Assembly (NCBI GenBank): GCA_015661135.1
Contig: JACVXW010000007.1
Span: 3,062-37,446, forward strand
DNA from: Chloroflexota bacterium
GTDB lineage: Bacteria > Chloroflexota > Limnocylindria > Limnocylindrales > CSP1-4
DNA length: 34,385 nt
Direction of reading: 5' to 3'
The translations under genes and the position numbers were made by a program. Each line of letters opens with the position of its first letter. The stretch's first letter is position 1. Below the pieces are notes generated by a model. It had not been told where the DNA came from, searched no databases, and worked only from the letters and a program-made list of their open reading frames with translations. Shown in pieces: positions 1 to 9,668 of the stretch.

Positions 1-1822
1 GGAGGACCGCCGCGAGCACGAGAATCATCCAGAAGTCCATGCGGTCGAACCGCCCACCGCCCTCGCCGGCGAGGGTGGCGGTTCGATCGGGGCGGATCGG
101 CCGCTCATTCAACCGGGCCCGAATCCAGCCGATGAACCCGAGCTCGTCCGACGACGGCCGCGCACCCCAGACCGGCTGGAGCCGTGGTGACGCCGAGAGG
201 TCGCCGATCGGCTCCGCCAGCGGTTCGCCCAGCGCTGCGGTCGGCTCCCGATCGGATGAGGCCAGAATCGTGGTCTGCGCGCTGGTCACGGGCGCACCGG
301 CCGTCGCCGGCCTCGCGCCGTCCTGGCCCGGGCCGTCGTTGCCGGCCCCGTCATCCCATGCGGCGTCGCCGGCCCCGTCGTCGTCGCGGCGGCTCGCTTC
401 GATCTCCCGGGCCAGCCGCTCGCTCGCCGACCGCCGGAGCTCGGTCAGCGCGAACAGGAAGATCCCGGCCTGGATCGACGCCGCCACGGCCACGCCGGTC
501 CAGGAGCCGACCGCCGGTCCGATCCCCAGCCAGTCGTCGATTCCCGGGTTGTTCGGATACAGTGTGGTCAGGACGAAGTACATGTTGGCGAGGGTCGCCG
601 CGCTCGAGGCGACATAGGCGATCGTCCAGCGGATCGACACCGCTGCGAGGATCGCGCCGAGGATGGCCAGCGGGAACAGGTAGCGCTCGTGGACACGCGT
701 CGGGACCACGAAGAAGGCGATTGCCAGCACCGTGAGGCCCACGAGCATCGTCCGGCGGTCCGGGCGGCGCGCGACGAATACGCTGACCGCGATGAACACC
801 ACCAGCGTCAGCAGCGTGCCAACGACGACGGCCGGGACCGCGCCGAACGCGAACGCGTCCGGGCAGTTGTAGAACGAGATGCCCTTCGGCACGACCATGT
901 CGCAGACCCAGGTGCCGCTCTGGGCGATCCCGCCGCCCTTGAAGGTCACCAGCGCCCAGGGGTTCCAGGCGTTCACCGACAGGTATGGATAGCCGCCGGC
1001 GGTCTTGAAGATCTGCTCGACCAGGCCGGGCAATGACAGCCCGAAGGGCAGTGACATGACGATTGCGGTCGTGAAGCCGGCCAGGCCCGTGGTAATGATG
1101 CGGACGGGCCCGCGCACCCCGTCCTCCCAGCCAGTCGTCGTCCGTCGCCGCGCCGGGGGCGCTTCCTCGCCGTGGCCGCCCTCGGGCCAGAATGCACGCC
1201 GGATCGTGACCGCGGCCACGATCGGGACGAGGATCCCGAGCTGTGGCTTGATGATCGCCCCAATAACGGTCAGGATCGCCGCGCGCTCGGGCCGGTCCCG
1301 CCACAGCTCCCGCAGGCCGAGCAGCAGGAAGATCACGCCGAACGCATCCACCTGGCCCCAGATGGCGCTGTCCAGCCAGGTGATCGGATTGACGGCCACG
1401 AGGAGCGCGCCGAGCCGGGCCGCCCAGCGCCCGGCGCCGAGTTCCCGGGCCATGGACCAGACGAGCCCGGCCAGGACGACGTCGGCCACCATCGGCGGGA
1501 CCTTGATCAGGTCGCCGACGCCGCCGAAGACCTTGCCGACCATCCCGACGGCCCACAGGACGTACAGGTATCCGGGGGTGTAGTCGTGGAGGAAGTCCCG
1601 CCCGTAGAACCCGTTGAGGCCCTCGGTGGCGAGGTTGGAAGCCCAGAACTGGAAGGCGGCGATGTCGTTGGCGAAGCCGGAACCGGGCAGGAGGTATGCG
1701 ATGATGACGCGGAAGGTGAGGGCCAGCGCGAGGAGGATCAGGATGCCGCCGACGTCGTCCCGCGCCTTGGCGCGCGTCTCGGCTCCGCCCCGCACGGGCT
1801 CACCCGATACGGGGCCTGTCAA
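1..1822 (-). CDS. Multi-pass membrane glycosyltransferase (ArnT/PMT-like), C-terminus off the left edge
   Basis: Minus-strand translation gives DYTPGYLYVLWAVG, NPITWLDSAIWGQVDAFGVIFLLLGL and VVPTRVHERYLFPLAILGA, typical of polyprenol-phosphate-sugar-dependent GTs. Candidate starts TTG 1822 or GTG 1795. Missing from the ORF track because it has no stop inside the window. Confidence 0.75.
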   Translation of the reverse strand, partial: MTGPVSGEPVRGGAETRAKARDDVGGILILLALALTFRVIIAYLLPGSGFANDIAAFQFWASNLATEGLNGFYGRDFLHDYTPGYLYVLWAVGMVGKVFGGVGDLIKVPPMVADVVLAGLVWSMARELGAGRWAARLGALLVAVNPITWLDSAIWGQVDAFGVIFLLLGLRELWRDRPERAAILTVIGAIIKPQLGILVPIVAAVTIRRAFWPEGGHGEEAPPARRRTTTGWEDGVRGPVRIITTGLAGFTTAIVMSLPFGLSLPGLVEQIFKTAGGYPYLSVNAWNPWALVTFKGGGIAQSGTWVCDMVVPKGISFYNCPDAFAFGAVPAVVVGTLLTLVVFIAVSVFVARRPDRRTMLVGLTVLAIAFFVVPTRVHERYLFPLAILGAILAAVSIRWTIAYVASSAATLANMYFVLTTLYPNNPGIDDWLGIGPAVGSWTGVAVAASIQAGIFLFALTELRRSASERLAREIEASRRDDDGAGDAAWDDGAGNDGPGQDGARPATAGAPVTSAQTTILASSDREPTAALGEPLAEPIGDLSASPRLQPVWGARPSSDELGFIGWIRARLNERPIRPDRTATLAGEGGGRFDRMDFWMILVLAAVL

Positions 1823-1851
1823 CCGGATCGGCCTCCTGCACGAGCGTTGAG

Positions 1852-3354
1852 GTGGCGGGCAGCGTAGCACAGGGTCGGGGCTCCGCCGGCCCCGTCCGAT
1901 CCGGATCGCACTGGCTTGACCTCCTCCCTTCCGGGTTCATCGGAGCCGCGCTCGTGGCCCTCGCGTTGGCGGCCTACTGGCTGCCCGGGTCCCTGCGCTA
2001 CTACAACCACTTCGTCTGGCAGGCCCTCGCGTTTCTCGACGGCCAAGCGGCGATCGTGTGCCCGGTTGCGTGTGACCGATGGTTCCAGGACGTGTACCCG
2101 CTGCGGGATGCCGCCGGCAACCTGACGGGTCAGGTCCTCCTTCCGTTCCCTCCCCTGCCGGCGATCGTCCTGCTGCCGTTCGTCGCGCTCTGGGGCATCG
2201 CCACGGATCAGCGGGCTGTCTCGGTCGTGCTGGGCGCCGTGAACGTCGGCCTGTGCTGGTGGGCGCTCGGACGGCTGCCGGTCGGACGGGCCCCGCGGCT
2301 CGCGACCACGATCTTCTTCGGCTTCGGGACGGTTGCCTGGTACGCGGCCAGCCTCGGGACCACCTGGTTCTTCGCCCATGTCGTGGCCGTGACCCCGCTC
2401 CTGCTCGCGCTGGGCGTCGCCCTCGGGGGCGATCGGAGGTTCGCCCGCGATGCCGAGCCGGCCGCGGCGGATGCCCAGGAGGATGCTGATCCGGCGCCCG
2501 TCATCATGGTGATGGGCGCGGCCATCCGCACGTCCGTCCGGGAGGTGGCGGACGGTCTTCGGGCCCCGCTCGCCTTCATCGATCGGCGGCAGTTCCTGGC
2601 GGGATTGCTGTTCGGCATGGCCGCCACGGCGCGCCTGACGATCGTCTTCGGGGCGCCGTTCTTCATGCTCGTTGGCAGCGGTGGCTCGCTGGCCCGGCGG
2701 TCCGTCTCGGCCGGCCTCGGGGCGATCATTCCCGTCGGCCTGCTGCTCGCCTACAACCTGGCGACCACCGGGGAGGTCTTCCATCCGGGCTACGAGTACC
2801 AGTATCAATTGGAGGCGCACGGCTACGCGGCCCTCGGCTACAACCCGGATTGGGCTATCGAGGACATCCGCTACCTGCCCCAGAACCTGGGGATCCTGTT
2901 CCTGTCCGCACCGACGATCCTCCCGGCCAACGCGACAGGCGTCTTCGGCGACAGCGGCGCCGCTCTGTGCGCCGCGGCAGGCGCAGCGCGGGGCGTGTTT
3001 GACCCGACCTGCCCCATTGCCGTGCCGAAGGCGATCGGCATGAGCATCATCCTCACGAGCCCGGCCTTCCTGTTGGTCATCCCGGCCCTCGGCCGTCTCC
3101 GCCGTTCGCGGCTGGTGGCCGGCGCGGCGATGGCAGTGACTGCGATCGCCGTCGTCAACCTGATGCACTTCAGTCAGGGCTGGGTCCAGTTTGGCTACCG
3201 GTTCAGCAACGACTTCGTCGTGTTCGCCCTGCCGCTGGTTGCGCTCGGGATGGCCCGGCGGGGCGGCGTTGGGCTGCTGGCGGCCTGGCTCGTTGGCCTG
3301 TCCTTGGCCATCAACTTCTGGGGCATGACGTGGGGCAACGTCCTCGGATGGTGA
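1852..3354 (+). CDS. Multi-pass membrane protein, probable glycosyltransferase-like
   Basis: 500-aa ORF with many hydrophobic segments; sits with DUF2723 and GT2 genes. Exact start uncertain. Confidence 0.7.
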   Translation: MAGSVAQGRGSAGPVRSGSHWLDLLPSGFIGAALVALALAAYWLPGSLRYYNHFVWQALAFLDGQAAIVCPVACDRWFQDVYPLRDAAGNLTGQVLLPFPPLPAIVLLPFVALWGIATDQRAVSVVLGAVNVGLCWWALGRLPVGRAPRLATTIFFGFGTVAWYAASLGTTWFFAHVVAVTPLLLALGVALGGDRRFARDAEPAAADAQEDADPAPVIMVMGAAIRTSVREVADGLRAPLAFIDRRQFLAGLLFGMAATARLTIVFGAPFFMLVGSGGSLARRSVSAGLGAIIPVGLLLAYNLATTGEVFHPGYEYQYQLEAHGYAALGYNPDWAIEDIRYLPQNLGILFLSAPTILPANATGVFGDSGAALCAAAGAARGVFDPTCPIAVPKAIGMSIILTSPAFLLVIPALGRLRRSRLVAGAAMAVTAIAVVNLMHFSQGWVQFGYRFSNDFVVFALPLVALGMARRGGVGLLAAWLVGLSLAINFWGMTWGNVLGW

Positions 3355-4796
3355 TCGCGCCGGTCTCGGTACGGGATCGCGCGATGGCGCTCCCCGCCGA
3401 GTTCCAGACGGTCGCGCCGATCCTGGGCACCGCCCACCCCACCGGCTACCCCACGTACGTGATCCTTGGCTTCGTCGCCAACTTCCTGCTCACACCCCTG
3501 GGAGAGCCGGCCTTCCGGATGAACGTGTTCTCGCTCCTGTGTGTTGCGTTCGCGGCCGCGGTCACGATGCGGCTGGTCCTCCGGCTGACGGGATCGGTGG
3601 CCGTCGGCATGGCGGCCGGGGTGGGACTCACCACGACACCCGTCGCCTGGAACCTGGCAACGCACGCGGACCCGCACACCCTCCATCTGGCGCTCGTGGC
3701 GGTCCTGTTCGCCGCGCTGGTCCGCTGGGAACACGCCCGGCGAGATGGACAGGCAATGGCCGATCGCTGGCTGATCCTCGCGGCAGGGATCTTCGGCCTG
3801 TCGGCCGCAAACCACTCCCTGACCCTCCTCCTGGCCGTGCCGGTCGGGCTGTACGTGCTCAGCGTGCAGCCCGGCGTGATCGTCCGTCCACGGCTCTTCG
3901 GAGTGTGCCTCCTTGCCCTCATCGGCGCGCTCGTCGTCCCGTACCTGGAACTGCCCCTGCGCGCCGCCGATGGACCGTTCAAGGCGGCACTCGTCTACGG
4001 CAGGCCGGACACCTGGGACGGCTTCTGGTCCATCGCCCTGGCGGAGCAGTTCCGCGGCTCCCTGGCGGATCCGCTCGGCGATCTGCCGCGCAAGGTCGGG
4101 GAGCTCGGGGGGCTCGCTGCGGCCCAGTTCGGTCTCCTCGCAGCGCTCATTCCGGTTGGCTTCCTGGCGACCGTCGTTCGCCACCCGCGGTTCGCCCTGC
4201 TCACGGGCACCGCCATGCTGGTCACCGTCCTCTTCAACGCCTCGTACTCCAACGCGGACATCGGGCGCTACTACCTTGGGCCGGTCCTCTGGACATGGGC
4301 CTGGCTCGGGATCCTCGCCGGGATCGTGGTCGAGCAGGTCGGCAGCGAGCGCCGCCGCGTGGGTTCCGCGAGGGCCGTCACGGCGACCGTCCTCGCGGGG
4401 GCGCTGCTCCTTCCGGCGGCCGTGGACTTTGGGGCGCGGTCGGCCGCGGCGGACCGGAGCGGCGACACCTCGGCTCGAGCATGGGTGACGGCCGCGCTGG
4501 CCGGGATGGAGGAGGATGCGGTGGTCGTCAGCTGGTGGGGCCTGTCCACCGTACTCTGGTATGCGCGGCACGTGGACGGCCTGCGGCCCGATCTGACGAT
4601 CATCGACGACCGCACGCGTCTTGACCTCGGCTACGGAGAAGCAACAGACGTGATCGCCCGATTCCTCGGAACCCGGCCCGTGTACGTCATCCGCGCCAAC
4701 GATGCTGACCTGGCCCTCGTCGAGGCCCGGTACGTCCTCATGTCGATCTCGAACGAGCCGGCGCCGGACGTCTACCGCGTTGTTCGAGAACGCTAG
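3348..4796 (+). CDS. DUF2723 family membrane protein (protein O-mannosyltransferase-like), N-terminus apparently short
   Basis: AEFQTVAPILGTAHPTGYPTYVILGFVANFLLTPLGEPAFRMNVFS matches the DUF2723 signature. ATG 3348 overlaps the stop of the previous gene. Confidence 0.8.
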   Translation: MVIAPVSVRDRAMALPAEFQTVAPILGTAHPTGYPTYVILGFVANFLLTPLGEPAFRMNVFSLLCVAFAAAVTMRLVLRLTGSVAVGMAAGVGLTTTPVAWNLATHADPHTLHLALVAVLFAALVRWEHARRDGQAMADRWLILAAGIFGLSAANHSLTLLLAVPVGLYVLSVQPGVIVRPRLFGVCLLALIGALVVPYLELPLRAADGPFKAALVYGRPDTWDGFWSIALAEQFRGSLADPLGDLPRKVGELGGLAAAQFGLLAALIPVGFLATVVRHPRFALLTGTAMLVTVLFNASYSNADIGRYYLGPVLWTWAWLGILAGIVVEQVGSERRRVGSARAVTATVLAGALLLPAAVDFGARSAAADRSGDTSARAWVTAALAGMEEDAVVVSWWGLSTVLWYARHVDGLRPDLTIIDDRTRLDLGYGEATDVIARFLGTRPVYVIRANDADLALVEARYVLMSISNEPAPDVYRVVRER

Positions 4797-5596
4797 TGGG
4801 ACATTCGACGGCCTCCGCAGGGACGGAATCTGGCGCGCCGGCGCCGCCGCTCGTCCCGGCGCTGTCCTGCTTCTTTCCGGCCCACAACGAGGAGGCCAAC
4901 CTGCGTGGGCTCGTGGAGGAGGCGCTGGTGACCCTGCCCGCGATCGCCGAGGTCTTCGAAATCGTCATCGTCGACGACGGCTCACGGGACTCGACCTCTC
5001 GGCTCGCGGATGAGCTGGCCGCCGCCAATCCTCGCGTTCGCGCCGTCCACCACGAGGTGAACCGCGGCTACGGCGCCGCCCTGCGGACCGGCTTCGCGTC
5101 GGCGCGCCACGACCTGATCGCGTTCACGGACGGCGATCGCCAGTTCCGCGTTGCCGACCTGGCGCGCCTCACGACCCGGCTCGCGGCCGGGGACGCAGAC
5201 GCCGTGGTCGGGTTCCGGATCAAACGGGCGGACCCGCCTGTGCGGACCCTGTACGCCCGCGTCTACCGCCTCGCCAACCGGATCTTCTTCGGCCTGCGCG
5301 TCACGGACGTCGACTGTGCCTGCAAGCTGATCCGGCGCGGGGCCCTCCGTGGAATCAGCGTCGAATCGAGCGGGGCCTTCTTCTCGGCCGAGCTCCTGAT
5401 CAAGCTGCTGGCCTCCGGACGCCGGGTCGTCGAGGTGGGCGTGCCCCACTATCCCCGCACCGCCGGCAGCGCGACCGGGGCGAAACCACAGGTCGTCCTT
5501 CGCGCGGTCCGCGACTTCTGGCTGCTTCGGCTGCGCCTGTGGGCCGCGCCCGGCCGCGCCCTCGCGCGGGGCGAACCGATCCTGCCGGAGGCCTGA
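4796..5596 (+). CDS. Glycosyltransferase family 2 (polyprenol-phosphate sugar synthase-like)
   Basis: SCFFPAHNEEANLRGLVEEAL...IVIVDDGSRDSTSRLADELA...FTDGDRQF; GTG start overlaps the upstream stop by 1 nt. Confidence 0.88.
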   Translation: MGHSTASAGTESGAPAPPLVPALSCFFPAHNEEANLRGLVEEALVTLPAIAEVFEIVIVDDGSRDSTSRLADELAAANPRVRAVHHEVNRGYGAALRTGFASARHDLIAFTDGDRQFRVADLARLTTRLAAGDADAVVGFRIKRADPPVRTLYARVYRLANRIFFGLRVTDVDCACKLIRRGALRGISVESSGAFFSAELLIKLLASGRRVVEVGVPHYPRTAGSATGAKPQVVLRAVRDFWLLRLRLWAAPGRALARGEPILPEA

Positions 5597-5625
5597 CGCG
5601 CGACGGTCAGAAGGACCCGCGCCGG

Positions 5626-6231
5626 TCAGCCAGGCCGACGCCCCGAGCTTCCGCCTGAGCTCCCGCCGGACCCGGGATCCTGTTCGAGCGAGTTGACGAA
5701 CTCGCGGAACATGTCCAATCGTTCGTCCACCACGGCTTCGCCGAGCGTCTCGAGGGGCACGTCCTGGCCCTTCGAGACGGCGCCTCCCGGGTCTGCCGCC
5801 TCGGCCCGCTCGTCAGCGCCCGGATCGGCGCCGAGTGCCGCCAGGTCGAGGACTTCCTCGGCCACGAGGATCCGGGCGTCGGCGCGGACGGCAAGGGCCA
5901 CGCAGTCCGACGGCCGGGCGTCGAGCTCAATTTCCTCGCCGTCCACCGCCAGGATCAACCGGGCGTGATAGGTCTCCTCGGCGAGTGCGGAGATGACCAC
6001 CCGTTCAACCCGGGCGCGGAGCCGCTCGAGCGCGGCGAGGAACAGGTCGTGAGTAAGGGGGCGCTCGGCCGCCAGCCCCTGGAGCTTCATGGCGATCGCG
6101 CTCGCCTCCCACTGACCGATCCAGATCGGAAGGTAGCGATCGCCAACGACGTCCTTGAGGATCACGACATGTCGGCTCGAGAGCATGTGGACACGGACGC
6201 TCTCGACCTGCATCTCGATCAGGCGGCCCAT
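5626..6231 (-). CDS. Bifunctional nuclease family protein (BFN/DUF151)
   Basis: VVILKDVVGDRYLPIWIGQWEASAIAMKLQG...RPLTHDL...LDARPSDCVALAVRADARI. Confidence 0.9.
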   Translation of the reverse strand: MGRLIEMQVESVRVHMLSSRHVVILKDVVGDRYLPIWIGQWEASAIAMKLQGLAAERPLTHDLFLAALERLRARVERVVISALAEETYHARLILAVDGEEIELDARPSDCVALAVRADARILVAEEVLDLAALGADPGADERAEAADPGGAVSKGQDVPLETLGEAVVDERLDMFREFVNSLEQDPGSGGSSGGSSGRRPG

Positions 6232-6271
6232 GGGCGGATTATCCCATCGCCTGCACCGTCAGGACGGACCA

Positions 6272-6997
6272 TCAGGACGGCCGGAGCCACCAACCAGCGG
6301 TGGGCGGCGATGCGCGCCGGGTCAGCCTGACCAGCAGGCCGGCCACGAGACCGGCCACGAACCCGCCGATGTGGGCGAAGAATGCCACCCCGCCGTGCGC
6401 TGCCACCGCGCCGAGCGAAGCCGCGCCATCGAGGAGCTGGAGGAGGAACCAGTAGCCGAGGACGATGAGCGCGGGCACTTCGATCAGCTGGTAGAAGAAC
6501 CCCAGAAAGACGAAGGTCAGGATCCGGGCCCGCGGGTACAGCACGATGTACGCGCCGAGCGTGGCCGCGATCGCGCCCGACGCTCCGATCAGCGGGATTT
6601 CCGAGGCCGGATCCACCCAGACCTGGGCGAGTGTCGCGGCCAGGCCGCCGAGGAGGTAGAAGCCCAGGAACGGCAGGCGACCGAGCCGGTCCTCGATGTT
6701 GTTGCCGAAGATCCACAGGAACAGCAGGTTGCCCACGATGTGCCACCAGCCACCGTGCAGGAACATGCTGGCGAATGCGCCGGTGGCCGCGCCGCCCAGG
6801 TCGCCGGAGCCGGCCAGGGCTGCCGAGATCCGGGCCGGCACAGCGCCCCATGTCTTGAAGAACTGTCCGAGCGCCTCCGCACCGCCCGACGCCTCGATCG
6901 CAAGTTCCAACCCGAAGACGGCGACGCAGGCGCCGATCAGCCCGAGCGTCACGACCGGCCGTCGGCGCGTGGGGTTCGCGTCGCGGAGCGGAATCAC
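6272..6997 (-). CDS. Rhomboid family intramembrane serine protease
   Basis: MIPLRDANPTRRRPVV N-terminus, FLHGGWWHIVGNLLFLWIFGNNIEDRLG, IGASGAIAATLGAY (GASG catalytic motif), AHIGGFVAGL. Confidence 0.93.
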   Translation of the reverse strand: MIPLRDANPTRRRPVVTLGLIGACVAVFGLELAIEASGGAEALGQFFKTWGAVPARISAALAGSGDLGGAATGAFASMFLHGGWWHIVGNLLFLWIFGNNIEDRLGRLPFLGFYLLGGLAATLAQVWVDPASEIPLIGASGAIAATLGAYIVLYPRARILTFVFLGFFYQLIEVPALIVLGYWFLLQLLDGAASLGAVAAHGGVAFFAHIGGFVAGLVAGLLVRLTRRASPPTAGWWLRPS

Positions 6998-9255
6998 GGG
7001 GTGGTCGTCGCGGCCGCCGAATTCTCAGGGGAGGCGGCGCCGGACGGCACGGGCGTGGTGCTGCCCGGGCCGCTGGTGGCGGCCTCCAGGACCGCCTTGC
7101 GAATCGCGGTCGCGGTGATCCAGACGATCGTGTCCGGCGCGTCGGCAATGCCCGGCTCAACGTACCAGCCGCGGGCATCGGCCCAGTCAACGGCGCCGCC
7201 GGCGAGGCGGTATTGCTCCACGAAGTCGCCGCTCGCCTTGATGAATGCCGCCAGCCGCTCATTTGCCGGGTCATAGCCGTAGATCCGGCCTTCGCGGCGC
7301 ACGGTCCCCGACGTCACGCACGTGTACGAGGCGGCATCCCGGAGAATCGCGTCGGGCAGCGCCGCTGCCGTCCAGCCCGCGGTCGTCCCGGCAACGACGC
7401 GCAGGATCTCGCCCCCGTCGGCGACCCAGATGTCGCCGTCGATGAAGAGGCAGGTGACCTCGTCCACGGGTCGCGGGGTCGTCAGGCGCTTCGCCGGCGC
7501 TGCCGGAAAGCCGCTGCCGTCGGCAGCCGGTGCATAGGCGAGGATCTCCTGCTCGGAGGGATCAACGATGTACAGGTTGTACAGGCCCGCCCCGATATCG
7601 CGGAGGTAGGTGCCGATCGCGCGGAGGTCGTCGCCCCACTCCGCAGAACCGGTGACCTTGACCTTGGTCGTTGTGCCGCGGCCCGTGTCATCCGCCGGGC
7701 GCCAACGCCACAGCACGTTCTTGACGTCAAGGACGAGGAGGTCCGGGCCGCCCACGGCGATGAAGACGGGCGCAGCCTCTGTGGTCCCGGCGGCACGGGT
7801 GCCGTCCCGGAAGATCGCGACCGCCGCGCGTTCGGCCAGGTTGATCCGATAGACGCTGGCGGTCTTCGGATCCAGGACGTAGGGCGCCCCATCGGGGCCA
7901 CGGATCAGCGCCGCCAGGTCCACGCCGGCATCAAGCGGAAAGGTGAAGACGTCCGTCGGGCTGACGTCGACCATGCCGAACAACCGGTCCAGCGCGGCGA
8001 TCGCCTGGTCTCGGAGCGGCACCGTTGTCGCCTTGGCGATGCCGGATTCCTCGGCGAGGTCCAGTTGGGCGAGCGTGTCGGTGAGGAGTCGCTCGGCGGT
8101 CGCCGGCTCGCTCGCAACCAGATCCACGCCCGGCCCGCGGACCCGGTCGAGGTTCGAGCGGGCCTGTTCCAGAGCCAGCTGGCCGACCTCGACCGACGCG
8201 ATCACCGCGCCTGGCGAGGGCCGCCCGTCGAGGAGGGATGCCGCGAGGCCCAGGGACCCGGCGACGGCGACGAGTACCAGGATCGCCACGGCGGCCCGCT
8301 GCTGGGTCTCGCGACGGGCGCTCATCGGGGTGATCCGGCGAGGCCCTGGGGACCGGCTCGGCAGGGCGTCCTGTAGCCGGCCGATCGTCCGGCCGAGGAT
8401 TCCGCCGGCGGCCCGGCGAGCCCGCAGGGCCCCGGCCTGGGCCGCGGCGACGCCGCCGCTGACGGTGTCTGCGAGCGGGATCGGTGAACGGTCCGGCGCC
8501 CCGGCCAGGGGTTCCGCCGGCCGGACGGGCACGAGCGTTCGATTGGCGCGCGTTGCCGAGACCTCGGCTGCCTCCAGGATGATCCCGCCATCGCTGCCGG
8601 TGCCGCCGGCCTCGATGAATCGGCGGTGCAGGTGCTCCATCGCCGGTTGGGGATGGAGGGTGACGAGGGCGTCCTTCAGAGCCTCCGCGCCCAGCCGCGC
8701 AAGGAGGTTGGGTGACACGAGCGCAAGCTGGTCGCCCACCGCGATCTCGCCGCGCCAGACGTCGGGCTCCAGGTCCGGGGTCGGCAGGCCGCGTTCGCGA
8801 TGGGGATCCGGGAGGGTGGACAGGCGAGCGCCGCGGCTGAGGTACGCCTCGGCCGGGCCCACCGTCGCGACATACAGCTCGTGGTCCCGCACGACGGCAA
8901 TGCCGACGCCGATCGGGGCCGCGCCTGAAACGGAGCCGCCAGGCCCGGCGAGACCGGCGCGCTCGCGCGCGTGGCCAAGGCGCTTGTTGGCGGCGAGGAT
9001 CGCCTTGACGAGGCAGACCCGGATGCCGGCCGATTCGTCGTAGTAGTACTCGTGGCGGATGGCGTCGGCGACGAGGCGGGTGGCTTCCCGGGATCGCGGG
9101 CCCGGCACGGTCGATGTCACGAGGAGGTAGAGCTGGCCCTTGGATCGAGCCCGCGAGCCGACCGTCGGCTCCACGACCACGACCGTATCCGGCGAGTCGG
9201 CGAGGCGATCTTGATCGGCGACAGCGCCGAGCTTCATCTGGAGCCGGAGGGCCAT
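6994..9255 (-). CDS. PP2C-like N-terminal domain, TM segment and C-terminal repeat (beta-propeller-like) domain
   Basis: 753-aa ORF; N-terminus resembles a PP2C fold (LYVATVGPAEAYLSRGARL...GDQLALVSPNLL), TM near AAVAILVLVAVAGSLGLAASLL, then YVLDPKTASVYRINL-type repeats. Overlaps rhomboid by 4 nt. Confidence 0.65.
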   Translation of the reverse strand: MALRLQMKLGAVADQDRLADSPDTVVVVEPTVGSRARSKGQLYLLVTSTVPGPRSREATRLVADAIRHEYYYDESAGIRVCLVKAILAANKRLGHARERAGLAGPGGSVSGAAPIGVGIAVVRDHELYVATVGPAEAYLSRGARLSTLPDPHRERGLPTPDLEPDVWRGEIAVGDQLALVSPNLLARLGAEALKDALVTLHPQPAMEHLHRRFIEAGGTGSDGGIILEAAEVSATRANRTLVPVRPAEPLAGAPDRSPIPLADTVSGGVAAAQAGALRARRAAGGILGRTIGRLQDALPSRSPGPRRITPMSARRETQQRAAVAILVLVAVAGSLGLAASLLDGRPSPGAVIASVEVGQLALEQARSNLDRVRGPGVDLVASEPATAERLLTDTLAQLDLAEESGIAKATTVPLRDQAIAALDRLFGMVDVSPTDVFTFPLDAGVDLAALIRGPDGAPYVLDPKTASVYRINLAERAAVAIFRDGTRAAGTTEAAPVFIAVGGPDLLVLDVKNVLWRWRPADDTGRGTTTKVKVTGSAEWGDDLRAIGTYLRDIGAGLYNLYIVDPSEQEILAYAPAADGSGFPAAPAKRLTTPRPVDEVTCLFIDGDIWVADGGEILRVVAGTTAGWTAAALPDAILRDAASYTCVTSGTVRREGRIYGYDPANERLAAFIKASGDFVEQYRLAGGAVDWADARGWYVEPGIADAPDTIVWITATAIRKAVLEAATSGPGSTTPVPSGAASPENSAAATTTP

Positions 9256-9320
9256 GCAAGCCTCTGCCAGGTCTGGGCGGGGTGGCCGGGGCCGGGATTA
9301 TCGCACGAGGGCCGGGGGGT

Positions 9321-9668
9321 TCAGCCCCCCGGAGACGAACCCCGGAAGCGAATCGTGACGCGGATCTCGGTGACGCTCGCGCCGGCCGGGGATGCCCGGA
9401 ACGCGTCCGCCAGTTGGCGGCTGTGGAGTCGCAGCTCCTGAGCCACGATCGGGGCGTCCGCCTCCACGAGCAGAACCGAGCCCTCGATCCGTGTGGCCCG
9501 GCAGGCACCGTGGGCGGCCGGGGCCCGCTCCGCGACGATCGCGTCGAACGTGGCGACGGCGCGAGCCCGGCGGAGCTCGTCGGCCAGGCCCAGGCGAGCC
9601 GCCGCGTCCGGGATCAGGTCGCCGATCCGGGACATCGGGCCGCGCCGGCGTCGGGGCTCCTCGGTCAC
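9321..9668 (-). CDS. DUF721 / DciA-like protein
   Basis: Small basic protein (RIGDLIPDAAARLGL...VLLVEADAPIVAQELRLHSRQLADAFR) immediately downstream of recF. Confidence 0.75.
   Translation of the reverse strand: MTEEPRRRRGPMSRIGDLIPDAAARLGLADELRRARAVATFDAIVAERAPAAHGACRATRIEGSVLLVEADAPIVAQELRLHSRQLADAFRASPAGASVTEIRVTIRFRGSSPGG

Noticed and set aside
1172-1867. Plus-strand acidic ORF opposite the first glycosyltransferase
   Set aside because: Antisense shadow ORF; minus-strand translation shows clear membrane GT motifs.
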